NCBI RefSeq assembly: GCF_020882245.1
Contig: NC_083597.1
Coordinates: forward strand, 12,992,581 to 13,056,580
DNA from: Rhopalosiphum padi
Taxonomy: Eukaryota; Arthropoda; Insecta; Hemiptera; Aphididae
Direction of reading: 5' to 3'
Length of the DNA stretch: 64,000 bases
The translations under genes were made by a program, and so were the position numbers. Under the pieces are notes generated by a model, which did not search any database, was not told the origin of the DNA, and worked only from the letters and a program-made list of their open reading frames with translations. This document shows positions 14,291 to 27,027 of this stretch, piece by piece; position 1 is the stretch's first letter; each line of letters opens with the position of its first letter.

Positions 14291-17200
14291 TAACAATCTA
14301 TATTGGAATTTTGTCAAAGAAGTGCAATATGTCTTCGATCTGGCCATCATGATGCCCTCGGGCCGAATTCGGCAGTTGTCGACCAGGCGGTACGGTTACT
14401 AATAAATATGTCATATGCGGGCAATTCACTGAATCGTGTGAAGAAATCTGGCCATTCAAAAAACTTTCTAAAAATGTATTTTAGGGTGTTTTATATTACG
14501 GGACTCTCATAGTCTTTAATTTAACGTACGGCGTCAGGGTTGACGGTGCTATTGTTTGTGAACGTGATGTCTGACCGTTGCGGCTCTTTTGAGCTAGTCG
14601 TAACGGTGACTATAATATACGTATATAGGTGTATACAATACAAAATCACATTCAATAAAGTTATTGTACTCGTATTTTCGTATGGGTCGTAAATTCATAC
14701 CATAGTCGAATCTCTGTGTGTATAACGGAGTACGCTTTGTAGTTTATTGATATTCTTGATTTATACGATTTATTCTCGCTTTGCGTATTAATAATAATAT
14801 GTTACAATTTACAAATATCAGCCTTGACTCACGAGTATACTTAGAACGATAAATAGTGATGAATACTGCTTGCTTAATCTACAATATCGTATTTATGTGG
14901 TCCGCTTTTTAAAATGTATTTTTAGTATATAGGTAATTTATAAGTTATACGTCTAGTAGTGTTATATTTTTTATACTCCGTACGTGTTTTAACTCCATTG
15001 CTATAACTCCATAGGTACCCCTTTCGTAAACTTTAAATTTGTTTATAAATAATAAACCGCATCACCACCAAAAGTTGACATTTATATTAAATTAAATAAT
15101 TCTACATCAAAATTTCAGATTAAAAATAGAAACGCTACTTGAGCTATACATAAAAAAATGATTTAGTTTTTACACAAGTTATGATAATTATTTCGAGAAT
15201 ACGAAAAAAAAATACTCCCACCAAAATTTTTTAAACATTTTTTTAACTAAACTGAACCACAAACAATCGTTGAACAAATTCACTTTAGTCCCACACACTT
15301 TTTGTTTATAATTTTTATTATCGAAGTAAAATCAATGTACCAACAGGATTTTTTTTATAATACCTATCTTAAAATCTACAGAGTTGGACTGAAAACCAAC
15401 TTTTATGGAAGCGACAAACAATCTAAACTTACACGTCACTAAAACGAGATTATTCAATTATAACTAATAATTATACGTCAGTATTTTTTAATATAAGTAA
15501 CATGTTTCTATTAACTCTATACCAAAACGAATCAATCGGTAGTATACAATTCGAGAATGCAAATTTATGATTTTATCATATTTATATCATTAACAAATAA
15601 CAATAAATAATGATAACTTTAATATTATAATCGTTAATATAAACTTTAAGCTTAAAAATAGTAAAAATGCACAAGTGGTAAACATTTAATTGTCAACAGT
15701 CAACTGGTTAAATGCATAAAAGTTCCAACTATTTACAACTATACAACTAAAAAACCTCATTAATATTTTAACGATCTTGACAAATAATCAAAAATAAACA
15801 AACCATACTATAAAACCAAATGGTAAGAAAAATAGGGTTGTAATTAAATTTATATATATAATTAATGTATGTATGATTGTAATATTTATTATATTTTGAC
15901 GTGTATGATGAAATATTGTATATTAATATTATTCAACGTTATAAAGTGTCGACTGAATTAAACTAATAGCATTTTGTGTTAACCTAAAATTTAACATATT
16001 GTAATCATATTACATTATGTTGTTTGAACTCGATAAATATAATATTATGTTGATAATGAAAATATTATTGTATTGTAATTTTTTTTTAATCACTTTAAAA
16101 CATTTAGCAAAACAGTATTCGCGATAGAATAATTAAATATAAAGACTAATTCGGTTAGCGTTAATGTTCGTATGTAAACATCAATTTTGTTGAATCAAAA
16201 AATGTAGTGAGTATTACAGCTACGCAATAATATACGTAGAGCGCCATAGCCGTATGGTGCGGACGTATTCGTATACCTACCTAATTATATTGGAAGAGAT
16301 GTGACATGTTTAAAACAGGGAAAAATTAAACTATTATGGGTTTTTTATTAGAAAATATAGTTATTTATTTTCAATGTTTTTTTGTTTTTGTTTTAAATAT
16401 CTGTAATTTTAATTTAAGTTTTAAATTATTATTTCACCGACAACTTATTAAATTACACAAATCTAACTAAACAGCAGTATCTATAACTGCGAAATATTGA
16501 TTATGCACGTTTACCACGAATACATCTATAATATTTTAAATGCAAACGGCAAAGATTTTTAGACGAAATTTATAATAATGTTAACTATATGATGGCCTAT
16601 AATACATTATGTATTGTTTTCAATAATAAGACATAATTTACTGCTGTTATCTTGCATTAATGTGATAATCATGACGTGGTTGCCAATTGATACTTTCAAG
16701 AAATATACAAATTTGTACATTCAATGTATACACGTTAGCAGTGTATCTATTTTAATATTTACAATTATTATCAATACTGCAAGCGATGGACGACTGGAAG
16801 TTATATTCTTTCCTACTTATTGTTGAAATTATTTTAAGAAAACAATAAAATTATTGTATTTATAATTTGTTTTTTTATTATTTAATAGTAAGAATATATA
16901 AAGGTAATTTTTGACCATAAGATTTCCTTCGTTTTCTATTGGACTAATACACGGCATTGTGAAAAATATCAATAAAGTGAGATTCGATTGATTATGAAAT
17001 AAAAAATTATTATTATACATTTTATCATAGTTCATATGAATAAAGAGACCCCCTAGTGCGTGGTAATCATTTTTGCAAGCTTACAGAACCGTCATAATAA
17101 AAATAGGAGCGCTTCAATTGGTAACTGTAACATTTAGCCAATAACAATTGTGCAACGAACATTTTCATAATTTTGCATGTGTTGTTTGAACAAAAAAAAA

Positions 17201-17328
17201 TTTATAATTATTTACAATTTTAAAATATTATATATTAGTACACAATTTTGTCTGTTCAAATAAATTAATATTTATAATCACAAAAAAAATGGAGAAGTCG
17301 CTTTGCTTTATAGTAGGTATATTGAGTG
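14291..17328. other. AT-rich stretch, no gene recognised
   Basis: Nothing beyond AT-rich simple sequence and short chance frames is visible. A block near 15200-15260 vaguely resembles positions 30-80 of the window, but it is too diverged to call a repeat. Confidence 0.5.
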
Positions 17329-17773
17329 CAGGGGCGTCATTTGGGGGGATCAGGATATACGGTTACATCCCTTACTTTTAAAATAGTTCCAATTGGGCTG
17401 CACCCTGATGAAATAATGCTCGATTATTAATATGATTAAAATCAAATTGTATTTTAAATATTTTAATTTTTTATATTGACATTTATCAATATTGGTATAC
17501 TGTCAATCATGATTACAACTTTAAATTACATTGATAATAAACAAATATTGTGATATACATTTTTATTGTATTTTAGTTTTTAAATGGACTTTCACTTTTT
17601 TTTTTTTTATGTCGATACATTTATTTGGTCTATGATGTATTGAAATAATTGAAAACAGGATAATGTACATATATGTATAGAAGGTATATCTACTTGTTTA
17701 TAACCTGGTGAAATTTTACAATGACATGCTTGATATCTCGCACACCTGAAAAAAACCTGAAATGACGCCCCTG
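17329..17773. mobile_element. Non-autonomous hAT-like element (MITE), 445 bp
   Basis: Both ends carry the 14-bp terminal inverted repeat CAGGGGCGTCATTT (17329-17342 and the complement of 17760-17773). The flanks are ATTGAGTG (17321-17328) and ATTGAATG (17774-17781). This is an 8-bp target duplication with one mismatch, the size expected for hAT transposition. The interior is AT-rich with no protein-like frame, so the element must have relied on a transposase supplied elsewhere. The TIR differs from that of the neighbouring complete hAT (CAGTGGCGCATTTAA), so that copy is not its obvious helper. Confidence 0.8.
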
Positions 17774-17781
17774 ATTGAATG

Positions 17782-17930
17782 TACCTTATAATTGAGTAGG
17801 TCATTGTAATGGCTGCATTAAATTTGAATTCAATAATGAATAATCATTACATACGATGAAAAACGATTCTCAGTGTAGAACAACTATATCAGACTATAGT
17901 TCTAGAATATTGTATACAGCTGTAAATAAT
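17782..17930 (+). repeat. Dispersed repeat B, copy 3, between two hAT elements
   Basis: GAGTAGGTCATTGTAATG and following sequence match the copies near 5575 and 8466. The stretch continues with ACGATGAAAAACGATTCTCAG, and the complete hAT element then begins at 17939. Its 8-bp duplicated target is 17931-17938. Confidence 0.45.
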
Positions 17931-17938
17931 GTTGTAAT
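17931..17938. repeat. Left target-site duplication of hAT element
   Basis: GTTGTAAT, repeated exactly at 22700-22707. It fits the nTnnnnAn preference known for hAT insertions. Confidence 0.9.
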
Positions 17939-17953
17939 CAGTGGCGCATTTAA
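17939..17953. repeat. Left terminal inverted repeat of hAT
   Basis: CAGTGGCGCATTTAA; pairs with the complement of 22685-22699 with no mismatch over 15 bp. Confidence 0.92.
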
Positions 17954-18097
17954 ACATTTAGTGCCCTGGGGCAACATTTTACTAGCGCCCCCCCCCCTCC
18001 TCAAGAAATACACATTTAATATTTTTGTAGATAATAAATATAAATATATTTAAAATAATTATTAATATACTAGAACAAACAATATTTAAAAATGTAC
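17954..18097 (-). other. hAT 3' subterminal region and transposase 3' UTR
   Basis: Lies between the left TIR and the transposase stop codon. It contains a C-homopolymer of about 10 near 17990 and AT-rich sequence. No clear canonical poly(A) signal was identified on the minus strand. Confidence 0.5.
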
Positions 18098-21000
18098 TTA
18101 TAATTTTCGTCGTGCATGGTCTTGAGCAAATTCTTGAATAATATCGTCGTAGCTTATTGCTGTAGTAACATCAGATTCTATATTCATGATTGCTAATGCA
18201 GTGAGCCTTTCTTCGCCTATGTTTGACCTTAAATATGATTTTATTCGTTTTAAGGCTGAAAATGACCTCTCAGTTGAGCAGTTACTAACTGGAGTGCATA
18301 GTAACATTCTTAAAGCAATATCTATATAAGGGAAAATATCCTTCAAATTATTTTTTCTTATAAACACTAACATATCTTGAATACTTTGAGGAGGATTAGA
18401 AATAGTTTTCAAATAGCTGCTAAAATGAATACATTCATTAGGAAATGAAGTTCCCAAATCTGTATTATATTCATTTCTTAACAGCTCAGCAGATACCCTT
18501 ATGTCTGCAGCTGTCATTTTAGTAATTTTAAAAAAAAAATAATAATTTTTTAAAAGGTTGTTATATGCAATTTTTCTTCTCAACAATTCTGACTTCAATT
18601 GGTCTAAAATAACAAAATAGGTATTGATTTTAAAATTAGTTACAATACTTTCCATTGAACTGTCATCACTAAATTTTTTAATTTTTTTTTGTCGCTTTTC
18701 AGTATTTCTAAAGTTCATAATTCCACATTTTTCAATAGCATTTCTTTTAAAATTTTCATAATCTTTATCTGTACGAATATCACCAACATAATTAATTAAT
18801 GATTGATAAAGCTCAACAACAACACTTAAATCAATATTTACACTTTGAAGTTTTTTGCTAACTGTATTAAACCTATGTAATATGTCTCCCCAAAAAATTG
18901 ACAAGAAAGATGTTTCTAATGATTTAAGTATTTTGAGTATACCATTTGCTTCACATCGAATAGCTGGTTTTTCTTTTTCATTTTCTCCAATCTTAATTAA
19001 AGCATTTTCAATAGATGACCAATTTTTATTTAATGAATAACATGCATCATCTCTTGCAGACCACCTTGTATCTGATAATCTCTTGATTGAAGAATTTAAA
19101 ATCTGCCATCGGTAAGTTGATGCTGAAAAGAATGTGTACAAGTTTTGAAGAAAGTTAAAAAAATGAATAGCTTCATTACAACAGCTGGCAGCATTTTGTC
19201 CCACTAAATTTAATGAATGAGCCGAGCAGGGAACAAACTTGGCCAATGGATTTATCAGTTTTATTCTAGCTTGTAATCCAGAGTAACTACCAGACATGTT
19301 ACTCGCATTGTCATATGACTGCCCTCTTAAATAGTTAAGATTCAAATTGTACTTATTCAGAATTGTTATCACTGCTTCAGCCATATCTTCTGATTTATGT
19401 CCAACATTATTCATAAAACATAAAAAACGCTCAAATACATTACCACTCTCATCAACAAATCGTACAACTAAAGAAAGTTGATCAGTGTGGGTAATATCTG
19501 GCGTTGAATCAACACTAATTGAAAAATATCGTGAAGTATTGACATCTTGAATAATAGTATTTTCTACTTTTTTAGACATTAATAAAATAAATTGCTCATA
19601 AATATAATATGATAAATATGAAGTATGACCTTTACCGGGATTACCATTTTTGGAAATATGGTTTGATATAAAAGGGTCAAATTCAGCTAATAACTCAAGT
19701 GCCATCATAAAATTTCCATTACGTGGACATCCAATTTTTGAAGTATGTCCTCTGAATGCTAAACCTCTTGATGCCAATGTTTTAACAATTGCCACAACTC
19801 TTTTTAAAACATTGATCCAATACATACGTTCATTTTCAATTTGTTGTATTATTTGTTGATCAATTCTTTGATGTGTTTGTCCTCGATTTTTCATTGCTAG
19901 AATATTTGAACGATGTTTTAAAGAATTTTCATGTTGTGATATGAGCTCTTCAGCTCTTTTCCAGTTTGAAAATCCTTTTGAAGCAAATGAAGATGAATTT
20001 ATGTTGCCAAACAACAAGCATGGGATACAGTAAATTACACCCTTACTTTCTGAGTATGCAATGAAATTACGTTTAATTGAATCACCATTAGTTAGTCTTG
20101 TATTCCAATAGTTTTTATTGCAAAATCTTAAAATTAAATTAAAATAAGGTTAAGTTATTAAAATTATCTTATCATTAGTTACTAAAACTTAAATTTGTAC
20201 CTATAGTAGGTTTTGGTAGTTTTTTTGTGAAGTTTTGTATATGCTCGTTTAGATTTGGTAAAATTTAAATCATTTAAATCTTGAGAAAATCCATTAATAC
20301 AAATATATTCTATAGTGAACTCGTTTATTTTCCATAAAGCAGGATCACATCTATGAAAAATAACAACTATTATATATTATATTGTAATTGATTTATTTTA
20401 ATCTATAAATACTAAAATTAAGTGACTGGTATATAAAAAATTATGAAAACACTACAAACACTGAACATGGTTATTTTAAAACAAAACTAATAATTATGTA
20501 ATTTTCATTTAATCACTTAATTCCTTTTTAACTATTTTAATACACCTACCAAATTAAAACACATAAATATTAGAATAGTATTTGTATTGAATAGTGTTTA
20601 TTTATATTAAAATATTAGTAAATAATTTAGGTATCTTACAAGTAATTATTAAAATATTAACATAAAATAATTTACCGAGGAATATCAGTAGGCTCAAACA
20701 AAACATCAGCAGTTTCATTATTCTTAGATGACAATATATCAGTATTTATCTCAGAAATACTATCTATTAAATAATAAAATACAATTATTTAATTGCAAAT
20801 ATAAAATAGTTACATTTTTAATTTACTTTCTGTCTTAATATAACCACTACTTTTTGTAAGTTTGTGTTGTTCAGAACTGTTTACATTTGAATAATCTGGG
20901 TATATTTGTATTTGTGTATCTTGATTTAACATCTCTAGTTTATCATCTGTATCTATTAAATAATAAAATACCACTATTTAATTGCAAAAATAAAATAATT

Positions 21001-21981
21001 ACATTTTTTATTTACTTTCTGTCACAATATTTCCACTACTTGTCATAGGATTGTGCTGTTCAGAACTGTTTATATTTGAATAATCTGGGTTCATTTGTAT
21101 TTGTGTATCTTGGTTTAACATATCTAGTTCATCATCTGTATCTATTAAATAATAAAATACAATTATTTAATTGCAAATATAAGATAGTTACATTTTTAAT
21201 TTTACTTTCTGTCTCAATATAACCACTACTTTTTGTAGGTTTGTACTGTTCAGAACTGTTTACATTTGAATAATCTGGGTTCATTTGTATTTGTGTACCT
21301 TGGTTTAACATCTCCAGTTTATCATCTGTATCTATTAAACATAAAAAAGAATTATTTAATTTCAAACATAAAATAAATATAATTTTAATTTAATTTCTGT
21401 CTCAATATTTCCATCATTTTTTGTAGCCATGCTGTACAGAACTGCTTACATTTGAATAATTCAGGTTTATATTTATTTTTGTAGGTAGGTTTAACTTTAA
21501 CATATCTAATTCATCAAGTTTCAATTATTATTCAAATTTATTATAAAATTCAAAATATAAGTTTCAAAGTAAACCAGCTTTTATTAACTAATTATAACTT
21601 CAACTAGTTAATAAATACAAAAATTTGATCACTAAAAATGTCAATAGTTATAAGAGACAATTATCAGATAGGTAGTCTATACTAGGTATAATATAATGGT
21701 CCTATATTAATATAAAAAGCGAGTTTGGTATTTTTTTAAAACAGGTAGGTACTTTAAATAATTAAATACAAAATAAGAAATTTGAAAATTGAAACACTGA
21801 ATTGTTATTTGTTTTTATACTTCAATAAAAACAAAAACAAAAACAACTTACTTGAATTATTCGATGGCTTGAACATACTATCTAATTTTCTACAATTCTT
21901 AATTAATGCATCGTGTTTTAATTTTTTAATTTTTGCTTGCTTTCTATATCCTGAACCACTAAGCTTTTTTTTAGCTTCCAT
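18098..21981 (-). CDS. hAT transposase, TTF-finger/ZMYM1-like, seven exons, 924 aa
   Basis: My model joins the complement of 21852-21981, 21206-21331, 21016-21141, 20827-20952, 20676-20763, 20201-20350 and 18098-20126. Every junction has GT/AG and the phases match, giving 925 codons including stop. The start ATG opens a basic N-terminus (MEAKKKLSGS...), typical of this family. CDPALW begins at residue 200. A TTF-type finger is formed by C282, C285, H314 and H320, with GFSNWK between. The RNase H-like core has likely catalytic D455 (ISVDSTPD), D521 (SYDNASN) and E868 (STERSFS), the CSAH motif near 549, and a C-terminal hAT dimerisation region. In this family the enzyme cuts and pastes its own element in the nucleus. 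Residues 44-169 are three copies of a 42-residue unit rich in Asp/Glu/Asn/Gln/Ser, with no recognised function. Splicing is inferred, not shown by transcripts. Databases often label such genes zinc finger MYM-type protein 1-like. Confidence 0.85.
20763..21520 (-). repeat. Tandem ~189-bp repeat, each unit carrying one transposase exon
   Basis: The intron/exon boundary block TCTATTAAATAATAAAATA starts at 20763, 20952 and 21141, and a variant starts at 21331, giving periods of 189, 189 and 190 bp. Three full units each contain a 126-nt exon (20827-20952, 21016-21141, 21206-21331) bounded by TTTAATAG/AT and ACAGAAA/GTAAA. A fourth unit, about 21395-21520, is decayed: its donor GT reads TT and the acceptor region has diverged. 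The 126-nt exons are phase 1 at both ends, so any number of copies stays in frame. Confidence 0.9.
21395..21520 (-). pseudogene. Decayed fourth copy of the repeated transposase exon
   Basis: Alignable to the three intact 126-nt exons (shared blocks on the minus strand include GATGAATTAGATATGTTAAA and TATTCAAATGTAA). It has a lost splice donor (TT for GT), no clear AG acceptor and at least one small deletion. It is omitted from the coding model and would be skipped with its flanking introns. Confidence 0.7.
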
Positions 21982-22684
21982 ATTGAAAATCCGCGTATAA
22001 TCTATTACAGAATATAGTAATATAAATATAATTTATAATACTCAATCGAGTACAGTGCATAGAACCATATATAAACTATAAATTTATAACATTGTACTTA
22101 CCAAATTCCAGTAATTTATAGAAGGTATACTGGAATACTGAATACTAATTTTGAAAGTAGAACGAATTATAAACAATAAACAATAAAGATTAAATCAAAT
22201 ATTAACATTAAGCGTCTAATGACCGTATGGTTAACTTATTACACAAGACGCTGTCAGAAGACAATTAAACACGCGAGTCACTATAGCTAATATTGACAAA
22301 AATAACGTTCGGCGGTCGGCGATAAGGAAAATAATATTTTGATGTGGATATTATGTTATTTTTAACTCGTATTAGCTAATAACATGTTATTTCCGCCACA
22401 GATGATATATATTATAATATATAAATAAATCATTGATATTTATATCTATGATTGTCACAATCCCGTGCCGCTCATAGACCTGTATGAAAACCGTTTATAA
22501 TCATAGACCTTATGAGTTATAACTAAAATGTCTATTTTTAATTTATAATCTTTATTTGTATTTTGTATAATAATATTATATCAAATTAAATAGAAAGATT
22601 TCAATTATATGTAGTGGTAAACTATAAAAATTTTCCCGCCCCCTAGAATTTGGCGCCCGGGGCACTTGCCCCAGTTGCCCCCCC
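21982..22684 (-). promoter_or_regulatory. hAT 5' region, presumed transposase promoter
   Basis: About 700 bp between the transposase start and the right TIR with no open frame. It must contain promoter and transposase-binding subterminal sequence if the element is active. G/C runs near 22630-22685 mirror those at the left end. No specific TATA or initiator element is assigned. Confidence 0.4.
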
Positions 22685-22699
22685 TTAAATGCGCCACTG
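22685..22699. repeat. Right terminal inverted repeat of hAT
   Basis: TTAAATGCGCCACTG, the exact complement of 17939-17953. Confidence 0.92.
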
Positions 22700-22707
22700 G
22701 TTGTAAT
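22700..22707. repeat. Right target-site duplication of hAT element
   Basis: GTTGTAAT, identical to 17931-17938. Confidence 0.9.
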
Positions 22708-23149
22708 AAAAATGGTTGAACTAATTTTTTTCAATAACAAATTGTTTATATTAAATATTATAATGATAATTAAAAATTATAAAATATACTATTGCTAGCT
22801 ATTATTGACTCCGAAGTAAACAACGTAGAATGTTGTGGATAGGTTCGCAGTAGAAATAAATTAATCTATAAATTTAAAAAAAAATGATTGTATAAAATAA
22901 CAAAATATTTAAAATTAATATTAATAAATTATATTTATTTATTTAAATTATTTACGGGCATTTAGCCCAATTACAGCATTTGTTTTTAAGATTAAACATT
23001 CAGAAAAAAAAATATGCATATATAATAATAGAAAAACACTTTTATGGTAATAATTAATATATTATTATTAATATATATTTTTTTAATATTTAATACTAAA
23101 TGTGTTATTTATTTTTGGTTTTTTCCCAATTATTTTGAAAAATACTGGG

Positions 23150-23330
23150 CAGTGGCGGATTTACGGAAGGGGGAGGCAAATGGGGTCTGAACCCCATCCC
23201 TAGACGCTTATATAATGTTATACAATTTATAATGATACATATTATAAAATATTGTTTTTATATATTATTATTTATTTTTCAAGACTCTTTCCCCGAAGAA
23301 AAAAACGTGGAGAATCCAACACTGCTACTG
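23150..23330. mobile_element. Possible hAT-like non-autonomous remnant, ~181 bp
   Basis: It begins CAGTGGCGGATTTACGG followed by a G-rich run and ends with GAATCCAACACTGCTACTG. The outermost bases are an imperfect inverted pair (CAGTGGC / CAGTAGC). No 8-bp target duplication is seen, so the limits and class are uncertain. Confidence 0.35.
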
Positions 23331-26300
23331 GAAATTAAACGTTTACAATACCTAATTATTATTTAGAATACATTAATATTATGATAGAAAGTTTGACAGT
23401 TTTACGTTGAAATTACATTTAACCGCGGAAAATGACTATAATATACATTTTATTCGATGAATGTATTGTATAGTATATGCTATATAATGTACTTATATTA
23501 CATGTATACGTATTACTGTTAATACACTAATAAATAGCGAGGAGTAAATAAATGAGTAAAATAATCAATCATTAATATATTGTATGCATCTAAAAAAAAC
23601 ATAAATCGAAGTCGATAACATTGTCCTCATCCCGCCAACCGCAATCACTCGTTGCAGACTTGAGGTCTAATCTTGATTATTATCATTATTATTTCACATT
23701 TTAAAGCCATAAAAATAGTGTGTGGATTTGACACTTTCACCAAAAGTAAATAATTTTACTCCTGTATTTCATTTATAATATGTTTAATTGTATCACGATT
23801 TTTTTTTCTTCTTTTACGTTAACATTCTTTTGTTTTTCCCCCAAACATACATATATACACAAATTTTAGGACTTTAAAGTAACATAGAGAACCTCGGTGA
23901 TTAATCTAATAGCGTACCTTTGATCGTGTTTATTGTTTCCGGCTTTTTTATTATTTTTTTTCTTTTTAAGTAAAAGGGTGCAAAAGCGCTTTAAGATTTT
24001 TCGTATCCGATACATTTCCGTAGTCGCGGCACAAACGACCGACATCTATTTAAGTATATTTATTACGGCGATGACAACGACGTGTATATAATAATTAAAA
24101 TACTTCAATGTAGAAAAAACGGACGTTGAAGCAAGTCGATTCACTAAAGCTCATAATAATATAATTCATTATTTTCAATAAATTTATAATACGGTTAGGT
24201 ATATTATACAAAAATATTATCGGAAAAAATTACTGTACGGATGTTTTTCAAATAATACGTTTCGCTCGCGCCGTTCGTTTGTTTTCCCAATCATATTAAT
24301 GTATTAATATTTCCACCAAGGTTATTACACGAACTACAAAGACTGTACATATTATATTATGCACAATGATTAATTTACAAAGTGCGCTATACTGCGGTGC
24401 AGCAGCTGGTTATATATATATACACCATTATACATAAATATTATATACACGGTGGGATTATATTAACGTGTTGCACTCATTATCTCATGTCAATATTTTT
24501 GTCTTGTTAGTTACTTTTGTAAAAAAAAAAACATGATCGTATTGTTACATTATATAGTTTGAAATAATGCCAACACTAATAGTTTTACTACTGCCAATTA
24601 CCATGCATACTTATTCTCTCTTAATATAAAAACATATTTCTTAATGTGATATTCTGGAGCAAACTATTTTTCTATAAACGTATCGTTATGTTTCATTTTT
24701 TGTATATTTATGTATAAGGATTTTAGACTGCTGAATGAGTCGAATGGTCGTGGTATAACCCTTAAAATTTTGTATTATACTCCTCAAATTATAATATATA
24801 ATAGAGTAATAGCTGACTATATACAACTTATGAATAAAAAAAAACTATTGATTAAATACAACTATTTAATGTATTTTATACATAGACACATTTTCAAACC
24901 AACATACTGCACTACAATAAAATATGTAGTTACAAAAATATGGGGATATCTTTAAGAACCCTAATAAAAAAAAAAACGATATAATTTATAGTAAAAAATA
25001 ATACATACAAAGTGTTAAGGACGTTTTTTATTAACACACAAGAACTTTCCGGGATACCGGATACTATGGTGTATCGTGTACGATTAAAATAAACATTCTG
25101 TGACTTGTATATTTATGATTATAATATGTACCTACAATATACTATAGTACAACAAAATCGAAAAGATTAGACGTCATCCCCGTTTCCCATTACTCTTTGT
25201 ATTTCAATAAAAATTCGATTATTCAATTATTTTAATAACTTTAATTAAGACCCTCCTCAATCGTGTATAGTATACGATAGTCTAATTTTTAATCTGCACT
25301 GTTACAGTAATAACTACGGCGATGACTCGATTTTGGATGACCTTTTAACTGGACCTATATCAAAGACGTCTTCTATACAATTTTACGCATCGGTTATAGT
25401 ACGGGTTCAATAAAACGAGACACAGGAGTATTCGACATTTTTCGGGGGGGATGGTAATTTATTTATCGTTAATGAAGACGAAAGCCAAATGTAATTATAA
25501 TAACATTAACGTATAAAAGTGTATAATTTACATTAAAAAGTAGCTCGTCGCGACAAGGCGGAAGGGAATAAATCTCCATTGCCCCACCCTTTCTATAATA
25601 CACCACTATATAGGGATGAGTTTTGAGTACATTATGTAATATGGACAAAGTTGACGTATTATAATATCTAAAATCTAAATTTAACTTTAATAAAGTATAT
25701 ATATTCTAAAATATGCTCGACGTTCGTATAATAATATGGATTGGACTTTTATACATATATATATATATAATTTATTAATTATATAGGCGTATCGCGTATA
25801 CATGGTTATCGTATCACCTATGCCCCCTATACTAGCTATACTCCTATATACACATTCGCACGAGACCGTCGACATAAACTATACGTTAGTGATGAGGGAA
25901 GTTTATTATTTTATTTATATCGTTTTTAAAAGTTTTGTGTGCTAAAATTGTTATGACCACGACCGCACCAAGATATATATAGTAAGTTGTAACGTAGTAA
26001 CATACTAACATGTTATAATATAATGGGACATAAGTAATAACCGCTGGGGATAGTCAGGTGGCCAATTTGAGATTCGTTAACAATATGTACAAATAAAATT
26101 TAGGTGCAATGTTTTAATTGTTATTTAGTAATTAGTTTAAAATTATTTTTTTATTTCATCTATAAGTTTTTAAAGTTATAAATAATTTAAAAAACTATGA
26201 ATATTGCGTTTACAAAAAATGCTCAACATAAAGTATACACAAGCATCTTCGGAACTTATAATAATGAAATTACGTTTTAATTTATTATTTTTTTTGTTCT

Positions 26301-26925
26301 CACTGTATTCCGTTTCATCGACGCGAGCCGCATAGCTTTTCTTCATGTGGGTTTACCTTTACACTTTACGCACGTACAATCTTGTAACCTAAGCTAGGAT
26401 CGGAATGTTCGCGATTTTAGGTCGTTAATTTTTGTCGATTTCTTCGGCAACAAAACACTACCAAAATGTCTAAGTCTGGTAACTCTTCTACAATACTCGC
26501 CGCGTACTTCTATAATACATATCTACCTATATAATATATGTTATTTTTGTAAATTATAATGATTTATTGCCGTCCGTAATAATTTACAACCGCATAATAT
26601 AATTTATCATTCACTGCACGTCGATATACCTATTATATTACCTTGGGCGGTGGCGGTCCTTTGCAACGGGTCCGTTTAGCATATCGAAATACGTACGCGT
26701 GGAAGACCGTCTACGGGGAAATGCTAACGGTCAACAAAATAACTTCGAAAAAAAAAATGAACCGAAAAAACTTTCCCCAAGGTCATTCCCGTGACGTACA
26801 ACTTATGAGACGTTTGTAAGGCGGATCGCGTGTGTGTGGTGGAGAGAGAAAGAGAGAACTATTCGGCCGTACTTAAGTCTACAGAGTCTTTACAAAACAA
26901 ACACAAACGACACACACACACACAA

Positions 26926-26928
<3 letters not shown>

Positions 26929-26956
<28 letters not shown>

Positions 26957-27027
26957 TACACTCGAAGCAGTTTCGTCAAAAGGTATCTAAAATAAACGTA
27001 TGTGTGTGTGTGTGTGTGTGTGTGTGT
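26929..27027. repeat. Compound microsatellite (TA)n then (TG)n
   Basis: A (CA) run near 26910, then a TA run 26929-26956, a short unique spacer, then a TG run 27000-27027. Confidence 0.9.

Larger units (their letters stand above)
17939..22699 (-). mobile_element. Complete autonomous-looking hAT DNA transposon, 4,761 bp
   Basis: The left end CAGTGGCGCATTTAA (17939-17953) is the exact inverted complement of the right end (22685-22699), a 15-bp perfect TIR. Both ends continue into G/C-homopolymer-rich subterminal DNA sharing CTGGGGCAA. Perfect 8-bp duplications GTTGTAAT flank the element. Inside is one minus-strand multi-exon transposase gene that can be read without a stop or frameshift. Intact ends, a perfect duplication and an open reading frame suggest recent insertion and possible activity. 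I infer this; no age estimate is possible from one copy. Confidence 0.92.

Noticed and set aside
25440..25610. G-run and CCCCACCC...CACCACTATA block as another hAT remnant
   Set aside because: No matching second terminus or target duplication could be found.
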